29,159 nt of DNA, taken from an uncultured Candidatus Thioglobus sp. GTDB taxonomy: Bacteria > Pseudomonadota > Gammaproteobacteria > PS1 > Thioglobaceae. This document shows positions 16,604 to 27,002 of this stretch, one piece after another. Each line of letters opens with the position of its first letter. Position 1 is the first letter of the stretch. The translations under genes and the position numbers were made by a program. The stretch is taken from positions 1-29,159 of the forward strand of contig CAJVCK010000011.1 in NCBI GenBank assembly GCA_910595805.1, given 5' to 3'. Under the pieces are notes generated by a model. That model did no database searches, had not been told where the DNA came from, and saw only the letters and a program-made list of their open reading frames with translations.

Positions 16604-18001
16604 GTGAGTAAAGACAATGCACAGATAGAAAGCCTTTATACAGAAGGCGAACAATGGGTGCAAAACCTTGGCGAGAAGACGGTTCATGCTAAGCGTATGG
16701 GTGGAAGGTTTCGCCTACTTAAATGGTTTGGTATTTTAGTTTGGCTGCCTTTTTTTATTGCCCCTTATATAACTTGGAATGGGAAACAAGCCATTTTATT
16801 TGACATTGAGAAGCGACAGTATCACCTGTTTGATGTCACCATCTTTCCACAAGACCTCTGGATGCTAACCATGGTTTTGCTGTTCTTGGCCATCCTGCTG
16901 GCTGCAATGACGACGGTATTGGGCCGTGTATTTTGTGGCTACTTTTGTTTTCAAACGGTTTGGACTGATATGTTCACCAAGGTTGAGGAATATTTTGAAG
17001 GGCCACCAATTAAGCGTCGAAAGCTAGAGGTGGCGCCATGGGGTTTAAACAAAATCAGAATTAAAATTAGCAAGCATCTGGTTTGGCTGTCCATTGCTTT
17101 TTTATCAGGTGTTACCTGGATGCTTTATTTTGGCGTGTCATGGTCTGATTATTTTGATGGCTCTGTTTCTAGTACGACACTGAGCATTACTGCTGCTATT
17201 TCGTTGGGTGCTTATACTTTTGCTGGGCATATGCGCGAACAAACCTGTTTATGGATTTGCCCTTATGCGCGTATTCAAGGGGCAATGGTGGACAAGCAAA
17301 CCATCATGCCAACTTATGACCATTATCGTGGAGAGCAGCGTGGCAAGCTTAAAAAAAGCCAATACGCAGAAGGTCAAGGTGATTGTATTGATTGTCATCA
17401 ATGTGTAGCTGTGTGTCCAACGGGTGTTGACATTCGTCAAGGACAAGAATATGGCTGTATTACCTGTGGCCTGTGTATTGATGCTTGTGATTCAGTCATG
17501 ACTAAAGTTGGCAAAGCAACAGGCTTAATTCGTTATACCTCGCTTGACGAAATGAAGTTTAAAAAACCTTTTGTTGCCTTATATAAACGCCCTAGAGTGA
17601 TTGTATATTCAACTATCTTGGTGATGGCTTTATCAGTATTAGGGGCTGGCTTGCTTAGTCTTGCACCGATGGATCTTAAAGTACTACATGACAGACAGCC
17701 GCTTTTTGTACAGCTTTCAGATGGCTCAATTCGTAATAAGTATGAATTGAAAATTATGAATAAGACTGATCAGCCAATACGGGTTGATGTTGATTTTAAA
17801 AGTGAAATTGCTCATTTAGTTTCACAGAAGCAACATAAAAATATTGCCATACCTTCTGGCAATGTGAAATCAATTTATGTTTACTTGAAAGCCTTTGAGC
17901 GCGATGTTGGCGATAATAGCGATGTTGTTTTTGTGGTAAATAGCAAAGGCGCAACGCTAAAATATGAATCATCTTTCTTTACCCCTAAGAGTATGCGATG
18001 A
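16604..18001 (+). CDS. ccoG: cbb3 oxidase assembly protein CcoG (FixG/RdxA), polyferredoxin
   Basis: Inner-membrane iron-sulfur protein required for copper handling and assembly of the cbb3-type cytochrome c oxidase. I favour the GTG at 16604 (465 residues, near the ~471 usual for CcoG) because the FNR-type promoter predicts an RNA start near 16579. In-frame ATGs at 16514 and 16568 would give 495 or 477 residues. Numbering from 16604: hydrophobic helices at about 38-55, 85-105, 158-178, 190-207 and one after residue 320; CxxxC pairs in VFCGYFCF (Cys111, Cys115) and TCLWICPYAR (Cys215, Cys219). Two [4Fe-4S] motifs follow, CIDCHQCVAVCP (261, 264, 267, 271) and CITCGLCIDAC (285, 288, 291, 295). 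A periplasmic Ig-like C-terminal domain follows the last helix. It overlaps ccoH by 4 nt. Function is firm, the start is inference. Confidence 0.93.
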   Translation: MSKDNAQIESLYTEGEQWVQNLGEKTVHAKRMGGRFRLLKWFGILVWLPFFIAPYITWNGKQAILFDIEKRQYHLFDVTIFPQDLWMLTMVLLFLAILLAAMTTVLGRVFCGYFCFQTVWTDMFTKVEEYFEGPPIKRRKLEVAPWGLNKIRIKISKHLVWLSIAFLSGVTWMLYFGVSWSDYFDGSVSSTTLSITAAISLGAYTFAGHMREQTCLWICPYARIQGAMVDKQTIMPTYDHYRGEQRGKLKKSQYAEGQGDCIDCHQCVAVCPTGVDIRQGQEYGCITCGLCIDACDSVMTKVGKATGLIRYTSLDEMKFKKPFVALYKRPRVIVYSTILVMALSVLGAGLLSLAPMDLKVLHDRQPLFVQLSDGSIRNKYELKIMNKTDQPIRVDVDFKSEIAHLVSQKQHKNIAIPSGNVKSIYVYLKAFERDVGDNSDVVFVVNSKGATLKYESSFFTPKSMR

Positions 18002-18522
18002 CTTTTCAAAAAAGCCCAATAATGGTGTTAATGTTGATACTATTTTTAACCTTAGTCGGCGCCACCGTTTATCGTGTTATTACTGCTGTTGAAACAGATC
18101 CAGGTATGGTGGTGGAAGATGCCTATTTAAGTGGAGAACGTTATGGAGGGGTTTTGGCAGCTAAGAAAAAATTAGACGCACAAGGCTGGATGCTGGATTT
18201 TTTAGTTCCAGAGTTAGTGTTATATCAAACACAACAAATTTACAAAGTTAAGATTTCACAACACGCTCAAATATTGGCAGATGCTAAAGTTGTAATTGAT
18301 TTTGAGCGTTCAGTTGGACCTAAAAATAAGTTTTCTGTGCCAATGGTGTTTGATGGTTCTTTATATAAAGCGCAAGTTGGTCTGCCATTAAAAGGACGGT
18401 GGAATGCTATTGTACAAATCACTAAAGGCAGCTTTTCACATGGTGATATTAAAGAACTATGTGCACTAGTTGACGCCAATGACAAGGGTTGTGATCGTTA
18501 CAAAGGAAAATATATGCGTTAA
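17998..18522 (+). CDS. ccoH: FixH/CcoH-family cbb3 oxidase assembly protein
   Basis: The product is 174 residues: one N-terminal transmembrane helix (about 8-28, IMVLMLILFLTLVGATVYRV) and a periplasmic domain. The FixH pattern is visible. There is an extended pair of strands with a leading VVEDAYLSGERY, a YKVKISQHAQIL segment, a FDGSLYKAQVGLPLKGRWNA segment (the G-x-W of the family) and VQITKGSF. FixH/CcoH is needed for a stable cbb3 oxidase, often beside ccoG (FixGHI order). The ATG overlaps the ccoG stop (ATGA), supporting translation coupling. No ccoI/ccoS or structural genes follow; the next gene is convergent. Sequence similarity in this family is weak, so the name also leans on context. 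Confidence 0.82.
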   Translation: MTFQKSPIMVLMLILFLTLVGATVYRVITAVETDPGMVVEDAYLSGERYGGVLAAKKKLDAQGWMLDFLVPELVLYQTQQIYKVKISQHAQILADAKVVIDFERSVGPKNKFSVPMVFDGSLYKAQVGLPLKGRWNAIVQITKGSFSHGDIKELCALVDANDKGCDRYKGKYMR

Positions 18523-18549
18523 GCAAGAAGAGCTGACTGAGGCAAGTTT

Positions 18550-19275
18550 TTAGTCTTCATGGCAATGATTGTGATGGTGCTCGTAAGTGGCCATTAATTC
18601 ATCCATTTGATCGGCAAATAGATCATTAAATTGTGAGTCCTTGATAATGGTTTCAGGCTGCCCCATGCAGCATATATGGCGATACAAACATAATACTTGG
18701 GTAGATTCTTTCATCACTCGATGTAGATCGTGTGAAACTATGAGTACTGCACAGTTTTGTTGCTTGTGAATATCTTGAATCAATTTATACAGGTGCATTT
18801 GACCATTCACATCTAGATTTTGAGCAGGCTCATCTAGAATTAAGACATTAGGTTTGTTTAGTAGGGCGCGAGTTAGTAAGGTTCTTTGTAACTCACCACC
18901 AGAAAGACCTTTTAGTGGCAAATCTAGTAAGCCCTCAACACCGGTTAAAAAGGAAGTTTCATGTAAAAAATCTTGTGAAACTTTTTGATTTAAGTTTAGA
19001 AAATCAATGACTGAAATAGGAATAAACGGATTTGGATTAAAGGTTTGCGGTGTATAGCCAAGTTTAATATTGTTTGAGCGTTTAATCTCTCCACTGTCTG
19101 CTTTAATTAAGCCTAATAAAACCTTAATAAGCGAACTCTTTCCAGCGCCATTAGGGCCAATTAGTGTGATAAATTCACCCTGTTTTAGCTCGAAACTAAC
19201 GTTATCTAATACAGACTTTCCATGATGGCTTAGGCTGATATCGTGGGCGCTAATAAGTGTTTGAGAAGTGGGCAC
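18550..19275 (-). CDS. znuC: Zinc ABC transporter ATP-binding protein, ZnuC-like
   Basis: ATPase of a metal importer, probably energising zinc uptake at the inner membrane. The 241 residues (251 in E. coli ZnuC) have Walker A GPNGAGKSS, a Q-loop (YTPQTF), the signature LSGGELQR, Walker B VLILDEP, D-loop LDV and the switch His in VSHDLHRVM. The ending is histidine-rich (YEHHHNHCHED), as in ZnuC-type proteins and unlike MntB or FecE relatives. The start is GTG at 19275; no in-frame ATG and no clear Shine-Dalgarno are seen. ZnuA and ZnuB are not next to it. A candidate -10 TATAAA lies at 19306-19301 on this strand. I found no convincing Zur operator. Substrate assignment is from family resemblance and the His tail. 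Confidence 0.85.
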   Translation of the reverse strand: MPTSQTLISAHDISLSHHGKSVLDNVSFELKQGEFITLIGPNGAGKSSLIKVLLGLIKADSGEIKRSNNIKLGYTPQTFNPNPFIPISVIDFLNLNQKVSQDFLHETSFLTGVEGLLDLPLKGLSGGELQRTLLTRALLNKPNVLILDEPAQNLDVNGQMHLYKLIQDIHKQQNCAVLIVSHDLHRVMKESTQVLCLYRHICCMGQPETIIKDSQFNDLFADQMDELMATYEHHHNHCHED

Positions 19276-19316
19276 AATGGTTTGATCAAATAAAGTCTAT
19301 TTTATACCTCAAGAAG

Positions 19317-19346
19317 TTGTTAGGTCATTATCTTAATCAGTAAAAT
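19317..19346 (+). promoter_or_regulatory. Candidate promoter of polA
   Basis: TTGTTA (19317-19322) and TAAAAT (19341-19346) are 18 bp apart. Predicted initiation is at about 19353, next to the ATG at 19354, so polA mRNA may be leaderless; no Shine-Dalgarno is present. Confidence 0.4.
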
Positions 19347-19353
19347 AATTGCC

Positions 19354-22101
19354 ATGTCACATCAACTCATTTTATTAGATGGATCAGCTTTTTTATTCAG
19401 AGCTTATTTTTCTACCCTTTCACAAAATTTAACCAATGACGACGGCTTCCCTACGGGCGCTATGTTTGGCGTTATTAATGCGATTAAAAATTTACAGCGT
19501 AAATACCCAAATGCAAAAATGATTGCGATTTTTGATGCTAAAGGTAAGAACCATCGGCACGATCTTTATTCAGAATACAAAGCTCACCGAAAACCCGCTG
19601 ACGAAGAGTTGGTTATGCAAATCGAGCCGTTGTACGAGATTATCTGTGCCATGGGTTTTCACTTTATGTGCGTACCTGGAGTAGAAGCAGATGATGTAAT
19701 CGCCACCTTGAGCCGATGTGCAGATGAAAACAAACTAAAAACCATTATTGCCAGTGGTGATAAAGATTTGATGCAATTAGTGAGTGATAATATTACCCAG
19801 CTGAATATGAAGGGTGACTTGTATGATCAAACAGGTGTGGTAGAAAAGATGGGCGTACGTCCTGATCAAATTCTAGATTTATTAGCACTGACTGGTGATA
19901 GTGCAGATAACATTCCTGGCGTGCCGAGTGTTGGTCCAAAAACTGCCATTAAGTGGCTAGATCAGTTTGAAAATATTGAAGGCATTAAAGCCAATGCTGA
20001 CAAAATTAACGGCAAAGTTGGTGAGAAGCTACGCGACAGTTTTGACCTGCTAGATCTGTCTTATCAGTTGGTGCAACTTAAATTTAATGTTGAATTGCCC
20101 TGCGATATTTTGACAGACGAGCCCGGTGCAGACAATGTAAAGTTAGCCAGTTTGTTCCAGAAATATGGTTTTTCGATGTGGCTTAAACAGCTAGATACTA
20201 GTAGCGAACCACCTAAATATGAATCAACAACACAGCCAACAGACAAGCTTGTGACTGATGCAGTTGAGCCGATGCCAAGTAGCGATTTTATGTCTGATTA
20301 TTCTCAGACATTAGTACTAGATGAACAAACTTTTGAAACATTAGTACACAGATTAGAAAAGAGCAATTCTTTTGTTTTTGATTTAGAAACAACCTCGTTG
20401 GATTATATGAATGCTCAGATTGTGGGCTGGGTGTTTTTAGTTGATAAAGACAGTTTTTATGTGCCAGTCGCACATGATTATTTAGACGCACCAAAACAAT
20501 TAAATTTTGAAGCCGTCTTGAATAAGCTAAAGCCTATTTTGGAGAGTTCTACTATTGGTAAGATAGGGCAAAACCTTAAATATGATAGCCATGTTTTGGC
20601 TAATTATGAGCTTGTGTTAAAAGGCGTTAGTGACGATACAATGGTGAAATCTTATTGCTTGAATTCGGTAGCCACCCGACACAATATGGATGATTTAGCA
20701 ATGCATTATCTAAATCATCAAACCATTCATTTTTCCGATGTTGCGGGCAAAGGGAAAAAGCAAATTACCTTTAATCAAGTTGGTCTGGAGCAGGCGTTTC
20801 CGTATGCGTGTGAAGACGTTATTGTGACCCAAGAGCTTAATCAAGTATTGGACGGTGATTTGGCACAATATCCTAAGTTGGCCAAGTTATATCAAACCCT
20901 AGAAATACCATTGATCGAGGTATTGGTGCGCATGGAACGTAATGGTGTAGAGCTAGATGTAAGCGCTTTAAATACACAGCAATTTGACATTGCAGCACAA
21001 ATGAAAAGCATTGAGTCGCAAGCATTTGAATTAGCAGGTGACGCCTTTAATTTGGAGTCTCCTAAGCAAATTCAACAAATTTTATTTTCTGAAGATGGTT
21101 TGGGTTTAGAAGCCAAAAAGAAAACACCCAAGGGCGCGCCTTCGACTAATGAAGAGGCATTAAAGTTGTTAGATCACCCATTGGTTGATTTGATTTTAAG
21201 CTATCGCACCCTCACCAAGCTTAACTCAACTTATTTGGAGGCTTTGCCTAAGAAAATAGACCTTAAAACTGGCCGCTTGCATACCTCTTATCATCAAGCA
21301 GTGACAGCGACAGGGCGCCTTTCTTCTTCCAATCCAAATTTACAAAATATTCCAATTCGATCTGAACAAGGTGCACGCATTAGAGGGGCCTTTATTGCCA
21401 ATAAAGGCAATGTGATTATTGCCGCAGATTACTCTCAGATTGAGCTGAGAATCATGGCACATATTTCAAAAGATAAACAGTTGTTAGAGGCATTCAATAA
21501 CAATGTAGACGTACATAGCGCTACCGCATCAATGATGTTTAACGTGCCACTTGATACGGTAACAAAAGATCATCGCCGTAATGCCAAAGCCATTAATTTT
21601 GGTTTGATTTATGGCATGAGTGCTTTTGGTTTGGCTAAGCAAATTGATGTGTCTAGAACAGAGGCTAAAGCCTATATTGATGCCTATTTTGAAAATTATC
21701 CAGCTGTTTTGGATTATATGGACAACATCAAGGAAACAGCCAAGGTGCAGGGTTATGTTGAAACTGTGATGGGCAGACGCTTATATTTACCACAAATTAA
21801 TGCGAAGAATAAAATGCTACAACAGCATGCTCTGCGCACCGCAATTAATGCGCCAATGCAAGGCTCTTCTGCTGACATTATTAAAAAATCCATGTTGGAT
21901 GTTTATCAATGGATCGGTGATAAAAACCCTGACATTAAGATGATTATGCAAGTACATGACGAACTAGTTTTTGAAGTGAAAGCTTCAAAGGCAGATGAAT
22001 TTGCACATAAAATACAAACATTGATGAGCGATACTTATCCATTAGACATTCCGCTGGTGGTTGATGTGGGTATTGGCGACTCTTGGCAACAAGCACACTA
22101 A
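19354..22101 (+). CDS. polA: DNA polymerase I
   Basis: Gap filling, Okazaki primer removal and excision-repair synthesis. The 915 residues (928 in E. coli) contain all three domains. The 5'-3' exonuclease starts at [15 protein letters not shown], with [20 protein letters not shown] and [20 protein letters not shown]. The 3'-5' proofreading domain keeps its catalytic residues: Asp343 and Glu345 in [19 protein letters not shown], and YACEDVIVT. The polymerase domain has [19 protein letters not shown], motif [11 protein letters not shown] (Asp692), the O-helix [14 protein letters not shown] and motif C VHDE (Asp869). Proofreading should therefore be active, as in E. coli and unlike Taq. It starts 78 bp from divergent znuC and is followed by argS after 5 bp. 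Confidence 0.97.
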   Translation: MSHQLILLDGSAFLFRAYFSTLSQNLTNDDGFPTGAMFGVINAIKNLQRKYPNAKMIAIFDAKGKNHRHDLYSEYKAHRKPADEELVMQIEPLYEIICAMGFHFMCVPGVEADDVIATLSRCADENKLKTIIASGDKDLMQLVSDNITQLNMKGDLYDQTGVVEKMGVRPDQILDLLALTGDSADNIPGVPSVGPKTAIKWLDQFENIEGIKANADKINGKVGEKLRDSFDLLDLSYQLVQLKFNVELPCDILTDEPGADNVKLASLFQKYGFSMWLKQLDTSSEPPKYESTTQPTDKLVTDAVEPMPSSDFMSDYSQTLVLDEQTFETLVHRLEKSNSFVFDLETTSLDYMNAQIVGWVFLVDKDSFYVPVAHDYLDAPKQLNFEAVLNKLKPILESSTIGKIGQNLKYDSHVLANYELVLKGVSDDTMVKSYCLNSVATRHNMDDLAMHYLNHQTIHFSDVAGKGKKQITFNQVGLEQAFPYACEDVIVTQELNQVLDGDLAQYPKLAKLYQTLEIPLIEVLVRMERNGVELDVSALNTQQFDIAAQMKSIESQAFELAGDAFNLESPKQIQQILFSEDGLGLEAKKKTPKGAPSTNEEALKLLDHPLVDLILSYRTLTKLNSTYLEALPKKIDLKTGRLHTSYHQAVTATGRLSSSNPNLQNIPIRSEQGARIRGAFIANKGNVIIAADYSQIELRIMAHISKDKQLLEAFNNNVDVHSATASMMFNVPLDTVTKDHRRNAKAINFGLIYGMSAFGLAKQIDVSRTEAKAYIDAYFENYPAVLDYMDNIKETAKVQGYVETVMGRRLYLPQINAKNKMLQQHALRTAINAPMQGSSADIIKKSMLDVYQWIGDKNPDIKMIMQVHDELVFEVKASKADEFAHKIQTLMSDTYPLDIPLVVDVGIGDSWQQAH

Positions 22102-22106
22102 AGATT

Positions 22107-23807
22107 ATGAAAGAACAAATACAAATCTTATTAACTCAAAGCTTAGAAGTTTTAGTGGCTAATGACGTACTTAGTGAAATACCTACTAATATTCGTATTG
22201 ACCATTCTAAAGATAAGGCGCAAGGTGATTTTGCCTCTAATATCGCTATGATGCTTTCTAAGCAAGCCAAATGTTCACCACGTGATTTAGCAGAGAAAAT
22301 TATTGACAACCTGCCAGACTCTGCAGAAGTAGACAAAGTGGAGGTTGCCGGCCCAGGTTTTATTAATTTCTTTATGTCGCAAGGGTCAAATACTTCGGTA
22401 GTTAATCAAATTATTGATCAAGGCAAGGACTTTGGCCTGTCTGATGTAGGCGCCAAACAACGCGTTTTACTTGAATTTGTATCAGCCAATCCAACAGGGC
22501 CACTTCATGTTGGTCATGGTCGAGGCGCTGCTTATGGCGCTACCGTGGCTAATTTGTTGCGAGCGGTTGGCTTTGAAGTGGATAACGAATATTATGTAAA
22601 TGATGCGGGCCGTCAAATGGATATTTTGGCTACCTCAGTTTACCTGCGTTATATTGAAACAGATAAATTCCCAGATAATGGTTACAAAGGCGATTATATT
22701 TTTGACATTGCCAAGCAAATTAATGGCATTGATAAGCTGGATATTTTTTCAGGGGTATGCGCCGATGAAAAAGACGGTGGAAATAAAGAAAAACACATTG
22801 ATGATTTAATCAAGAATTGTAAAACTCAGCTGGGTGATGATTACAAAGTGGTGTTTGATTTAGCTATTCAGCAAATCTTGAGCGGCATTAAAGTCGATTT
22901 AAATGAATTTGGTGTTGAGTACCAGCAGTGGTTTTCTGAGCAATCACTAGTCGATAGTGGTTTGTCAAAAACCACGGTTGAGGCACTGCAGGCCTCTGGC
23001 CATATCTATGAAAAAGATGGCGCTCTTTGGTTTAAAACTACAGACTTTGGTGATGACCTTGACCGGGTAGTGGTGCGCGATAATGGGCTGCATACTTATT
23101 TTGCATCAGATATTGCCTACCACCTAGAGAAGTTCGAGCGTGGTTATGACAAAATTATTAATATTTGGGGTTCAGATCACCACGGCTATATTGCCAGAGT
23201 TAAAGCCTCTATTAAGGCGCTTGGCCATGATGAAAGTAAATTAGAAATCTTATTGGTGCAGTTTGCTAATTTGTATCGAGGCGGTAAGAAAGTCGCCATG
23301 TCAACGCGCAGTGGTTCGTTTGTTAAGTTAGAAGAATTACGCAACGAAGTTGGCAACGACGCGGCGCGTTTTTTCTATGTGCTTAGAAAGTCTGAACAAC
23401 ATATGGATTTTGATCTTGATCTAGCTAAATCAAAAACCAACGAGAATCCCGTGTTTTATATTCAATATGCCCACGCCCGTATTTGTTCAGTTCTTAAACA
23501 AGATGATGGTGATATGGCAAAGATTGACTTGTCGCTATTAAACAATGAAGCGGAAAGCGCGCTGATTAAACAACTCAATCGTTATAAAGATATTGTGCAA
23601 TCTTCAGCGCTTAATTACGAACCTCATGTATTAGCCTATTATTTGCGTGAATTGGCTGGTGATTTTCATAGCTATTACAACAACAGTGAATTTTTAGTTG
23701 AAGATGAGATTTTGAGAAATTCTCGGTTATCGCTGATTAGTGCGGCTAAACAAATATTGTCTAACGGGTTAAATTTGCTTGGTGTTAGTGCGCCTGATTC
23801 CATGTAA
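22107..23807 (+). CDS. argS: Arginyl-tRNA synthetase
   Basis: Class I synthetase charging tRNA-Arg. From ATG 22107 it has 566 residues; an upstream in-frame TTG inside polA (22083) is rejected because the family N-terminus begins [11 protein letters not shown]. Visible are the N-terminal tRNA D-loop-binding domain ([18 protein letters not shown]), the HIGH-type motif HVGHG at 134-138 in [53 protein letters not shown], the degenerate KMSKS position [10 protein letters not shown], and the C-terminal anticodon-binding DALR domain ([20 protein letters not shown]). It lies 5 nt after polA and 12 nt before the helicase gene, so probably one transcript. Confidence 0.96.
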   Translation: MKEQIQILLTQSLEVLVANDVLSEIPTNIRIDHSKDKAQGDFASNIAMMLSKQAKCSPRDLAEKIIDNLPDSAEVDKVEVAGPGFINFFMSQGSNTSVVNQIIDQGKDFGLSDVGAKQRVLLEFVSANPTGPLHVGHGRGAAYGATVANLLRAVGFEVDNEYYVNDAGRQMDILATSVYLRYIETDKFPDNGYKGDYIFDIAKQINGIDKLDIFSGVCADEKDGGNKEKHIDDLIKNCKTQLGDDYKVVFDLAIQQILSGIKVDLNEFGVEYQQWFSEQSLVDSGLSKTTVEALQASGHIYEKDGALWFKTTDFGDDLDRVVVRDNGLHTYFASDIAYHLEKFERGYDKIINIWGSDHHGYIARVKASIKALGHDESKLEILLVQFANLYRGGKKVAMSTRSGSFVKLEELRNEVGNDAARFFYVLRKSEQHMDFDLDLAKSKTNENPVFYIQYAHARICSVLKQDDGDMAKIDLSLLNNEAESALIKQLNRYKDIVQSSALNYEPHVLAYYLRELAGDFHSYYNNSEFLVEDEILRNSRLSLISAAKQILSNGLNLLGVSAPDSM

Positions 23808-23819
23808 TGATAAACGTGT

Positions 23820-26800
23820 ATGAGTGATCAGGCGCAAAGAGATCAAGCCTTAGACGTCACACAATCTTATATTGTTCAAGCCCCTGCCGGTTCAGGCAAA
23901 ACTGAGTTATTAACACAACGATACCTTAAGTTACTAGCCACTTGCTCGGAGCCTGAAAACATCATTGCCATGACCTTTACCAATAAGGCAGTTGACGAGT
24001 TAAGTGAGCGAGTTTTATCAGCTTTAAAATCTAGCAAAAAATCCAGACCAGAAGAGGCGCATAAACAAGTTACATACGACTTGGCACAAGCTGTGGTGGC
24101 GCGGTCAGATGAACGAAATTGGCAATTATTAAATAATCCTAAACGCTTGAAAATAACTACAATTGATGGACTATCAAGCTTAATTAGTAGTCGCTATCCT
24201 TCTAAGACGCAATTGATACCACGCCAAATTATGGCAGAGCAATGGCAGCGTAATCATGCTTATAAACAAGCGGCAATGCAAACCCTGCTATTGATAGATG
24301 ACCCGCAACACGGAAAAACACTTGCTGATTTGTTATTATATTTAGACAACAATGTAGAAAAGTTTTATCGCTTAATTTCACACATGCTTGCTAAGCGTGA
24401 TCAATGGCTGACTCGACTATATCAAGGTGAGGCGCTTAGTCCAGTACTACTCCAAGAAAATGCTAGGGCAATTGTTAATGCGCATTTAACTAGTTTAGAG
24501 AAAATTGCAAAACACCATTTAACTCATCATTTTTTTGAAATTTTACAATCTAACACTAAATATTCACACATTAAGGCGTTGCCAAATTGTCATTACCAAT
24601 CATTAGAACAATGGCGTTCTTTGGCTGATTTGTTACTCAAGGGCGGTAATAAAAAAGAGAATGAGTGGCGAAAAACTGTTGACAAGAGAAACGGGTTCCC
24701 AATTGAAACCAAAGTGCAAAAAGATGAATTTTTAGCATTGTTAGATGACCTGCAAGGCCAAGATGCTTTTAAAACATTATTATTTGAATTGTTTAGCTTG
24801 CCGGACGTTGATTTTTCGAAGGAGCAAACACACATACTATCAGTGATTGCTCAGGTATTAAAACTCTGTGTCGCGCAACTTAGGCTGAATTTTGAACATC
24901 AACAAGCACAAGATTTTATTGAGGTAGCACTTAATGCTAATCAAGCCTTAGATGATCGATCTAATATCAGCGATGTGGCTTTATTTTTAGATTTCCAATT
25001 ACAACACTTGCTTATTGATGAATTCCAAGACACATCTACCTCACAGTTTAATACTATTGAAAAACTGATTAAACATTGGCAGCCGAATGATGGAAAAACC
25101 TTGTTTTTGGTAGGCGATCCAATGCAGTCAATTTATCGATTTAGAGAATCCCAAGTAGGATTGTTCTTGCAGGTTAAAGACAGGGGTATTGTCAACATTA
25201 AGCCTGACTCATTATTATTAAGTAAAAATTTTCGTTCGTCTAAAAGTATTGTGGAAGGGAACAATAAATTCTTCCAGGATATTTTCCCCAAACATGAAGA
25301 CATTTATCAAGGCGCTATTTCTTATTCACCCTCTCAGGCCGACTCAAATCAGACACATTGCCAAGCGATTACCTTTCACCCATTTGCTGACAATCAATTT
25401 ACGCAAGAAGCAAGAACAGTATTAGAGGTTGTACAATCAACTTTGGCCAAACATCCTGCCGATAAGATAGCAATCTTGGTCAGAAGTCGAACACACTTAA
25501 CAGAAATTACACCCTTGTTAAAGCAATACAACATTGAGTTTGAGTCATTAAAAATCACCCCACTTAAAGATCAGCTTTTAACACGAGATTTGTTTTCACT
25601 GACGCGAGCACTAATGCATCTTGGCGACAAATTGGCCTGGTTGAGTGTATTAAGGTCTCCTTGGTGTGGCCTTGTGTTGAATGATATTTTGGTGATTTCA
25701 AAAGATGATAGTCAAATTATTTATACGCAATTAGATAATGAAAGCATATTGTCACAACTTAGTCAGGATGGTCAAAATAGGGCGCAGCATTTACATGCAT
25801 GCTTGCGTGAGGTCCTGGATAATCAGGGTCGGTTTAATTTTGTTGAATTACTCACTTTTGCAATTGACCGCTTAGGTGTTACGCGGTCGTTATCGCAAGC
25901 TGAGGCGTTAATAAAAGATCAGTTTTTATCAATTATCAATAACTGTGAGCAGCAACAATCATTAAATATAGAAACAATTGAAGACGCCTTAGATGAGCTA
26001 TATGCACCAAGCGAGAAAGCCAATGTAAAGCTCATGACCGTTCATCAATCTAAAGGCTTAGAATTTGATACAGTGATCATGCCTGGGCTTGGCAGAGGTT
26101 CTCGAAGCGATGACTCACCGATGATGCACATGAAAGCGTTTGCTGATCAATCTTTATTATTAGCGCCAATCAAGTCTTCGCTTGAGACTCATGAAGGGCA
26201 AACCTATACCTATTTGAAATTTATTGAAGCGCAACAGAATAAGTTTGAAACCATGCGTTTGCTCTACGTAGCGATGACGCGGGCTAAACGTCAATTACAC
26301 TTATTGGGCCATGTGAATCAAAATTATCAAGCCGCTAAAAAGAGTTTGCTGGCATTATTGATGCCGTTTTATCAAAATAAGTTTGAGAAAATGTCAGAAG
26401 TTCAGGTACAAACTGAAACACCTAATCAGGCATTTTTTCTGAAAAGACTCAAGCAAGTAGTTACACCAGTCATTAAAGAACAAGTGTTGGGCGAGACACT
26501 TGAATATCAACAAAATTTTGAGCGCTTGTTTAAGAGTTTATTGGGTACTTTAATTCATCAATATTACGAGCAGGGTTTGTTTAATCCAAGTAGGAATAAC
26601 ATCAAGGCTCGATTACTTGAAATAGGTACAGCGCCAAACGAGGTTGATCATTGGCAAACGTTTGTCATGGATCTACTTAATAACACCAAGATTGATCCTC
26701 AGTTTGAGTGGCTGTTTAAAGATCGACTCTCTACCTTGGTTGAGGCTGAGTTTGTTGTTGATGGGCGTATCATTGCTATTGATCGATTATTTGTCGAAGA

Positions 26801-27002
26801 GGATGTTTTATGGATTATTGATTTTAAAACAACGTCGCCTTTAGATAACGAATCGCTTGATCAATTTATACATAGGCAACAATTTCAACACGCCAAACAA
26901 CTCCTGTTTTATCAAGAAGCTCTCTCCAATATTTATAACAACGAAATCAAATGTGCGCTTTATTGCCCTGCTGTTAGTCAGCTGATTGAAATAACGCATT
27001 AA
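23820..27002 (+). CDS. AddA-like UvrD/Rep helicase with C-terminal PD-(D/E)XK nuclease
   Basis: Superfamily 1 helicase-nuclease expected to process double-strand DNA ends for recombination (AddA/RecB role). The 1060 residues show motif I APAGSGKT (21-28), Ia AMTFTNKAVDEL, TTIDGLSS, motif II LLIDEFQDTSTSQ, motif III FLVGDPMQSIYRFR, motif IV LLSKNFRSS, motif V VHQSKGLEFDTVIMPGL and motif VI LLYVAMTRAKRQLHL. A RecB-type nuclease follows at about 900-1060, with LGTLIHQYYEQG, then GRIIAIDRLF (Asp988) and IIDFKT (Asp1001, Lys1003), the expected D...DxK active site. The AddB-type partner is not in the window. The ATG follows argS by 12 nt, and the 3' end overlaps thiE on the other strand by 29 bp. 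The helicase-nuclease type is certain, the AddA label fairly so. Confidence 0.9.
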   Translation: MSDQAQRDQALDVTQSYIVQAPAGSGKTELLTQRYLKLLATCSEPENIIAMTFTNKAVDELSERVLSALKSSKKSRPEEAHKQVTYDLAQAVVARSDERNWQLLNNPKRLKITTIDGLSSLISSRYPSKTQLIPRQIMAEQWQRNHAYKQAAMQTLLLIDDPQHGKTLADLLLYLDNNVEKFYRLISHMLAKRDQWLTRLYQGEALSPVLLQENARAIVNAHLTSLEKIAKHHLTHHFFEILQSNTKYSHIKALPNCHYQSLEQWRSLADLLLKGGNKKENEWRKTVDKRNGFPIETKVQKDEFLALLDDLQGQDAFKTLLFELFSLPDVDFSKEQTHILSVIAQVLKLCVAQLRLNFEHQQAQDFIEVALNANQALDDRSNISDVALFLDFQLQHLLIDEFQDTSTSQFNTIEKLIKHWQPNDGKTLFLVGDPMQSIYRFRESQVGLFLQVKDRGIVNIKPDSLLLSKNFRSSKSIVEGNNKFFQDIFPKHEDIYQGAISYSPSQADSNQTHCQAITFHPFADNQFTQEARTVLEVVQSTLAKHPADKIAILVRSRTHLTEITPLLKQYNIEFESLKITPLKDQLLTRDLFSLTRALMHLGDKLAWLSVLRSPWCGLVLNDILVISKDDSQIIYTQLDNESILSQLSQDGQNRAQHLHACLREVLDNQGRFNFVELLTFAIDRLGVTRSLSQAEALIKDQFLSIINNCEQQQSLNIETIEDALDELYAPSEKANVKLMTVHQSKGLEFDTVIMPGLGRGSRSDDSPMMHMKAFADQSLLLAPIKSSLETHEGQTYTYLKFIEAQQNKFETMRLLYVAMTRAKRQLHLLGHVNQNYQAAKKSLLALLMPFYQNKFEKMSEVQVQTETPNQAFFLKRLKQVVTPVIKEQVLGETLEYQQNFERLFKSLLGTLIHQYYEQGLFNPSRNNIKARLLEIGTAPNEVDHWQTFVMDLLNNTKIDPQFEWLFKDRLSTLVEAEFVVDGRIIAIDRLFVEEDVLWIIDFKTTSPLDNESLDQFIHRQQFQHAKQLLFYQEALSNIYNNEIKCALYCPAVSQLIEITH

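Noticed and set aside
18523..18549. Terminator between convergent ccoH and znuC
   Set aside because: I found no stem of useful length in these 27 bp; only a short T-run is present.
19281..19290. Palindrome TTTGATCAAA between znuC and polA as an FNR or Zur site
   Set aside because: FNR half-sites need a 4-bp spacer, absent here, and the sequence does not match the known Zur operator pattern; a 10-bp AT-rich palindrome can occur by chance.
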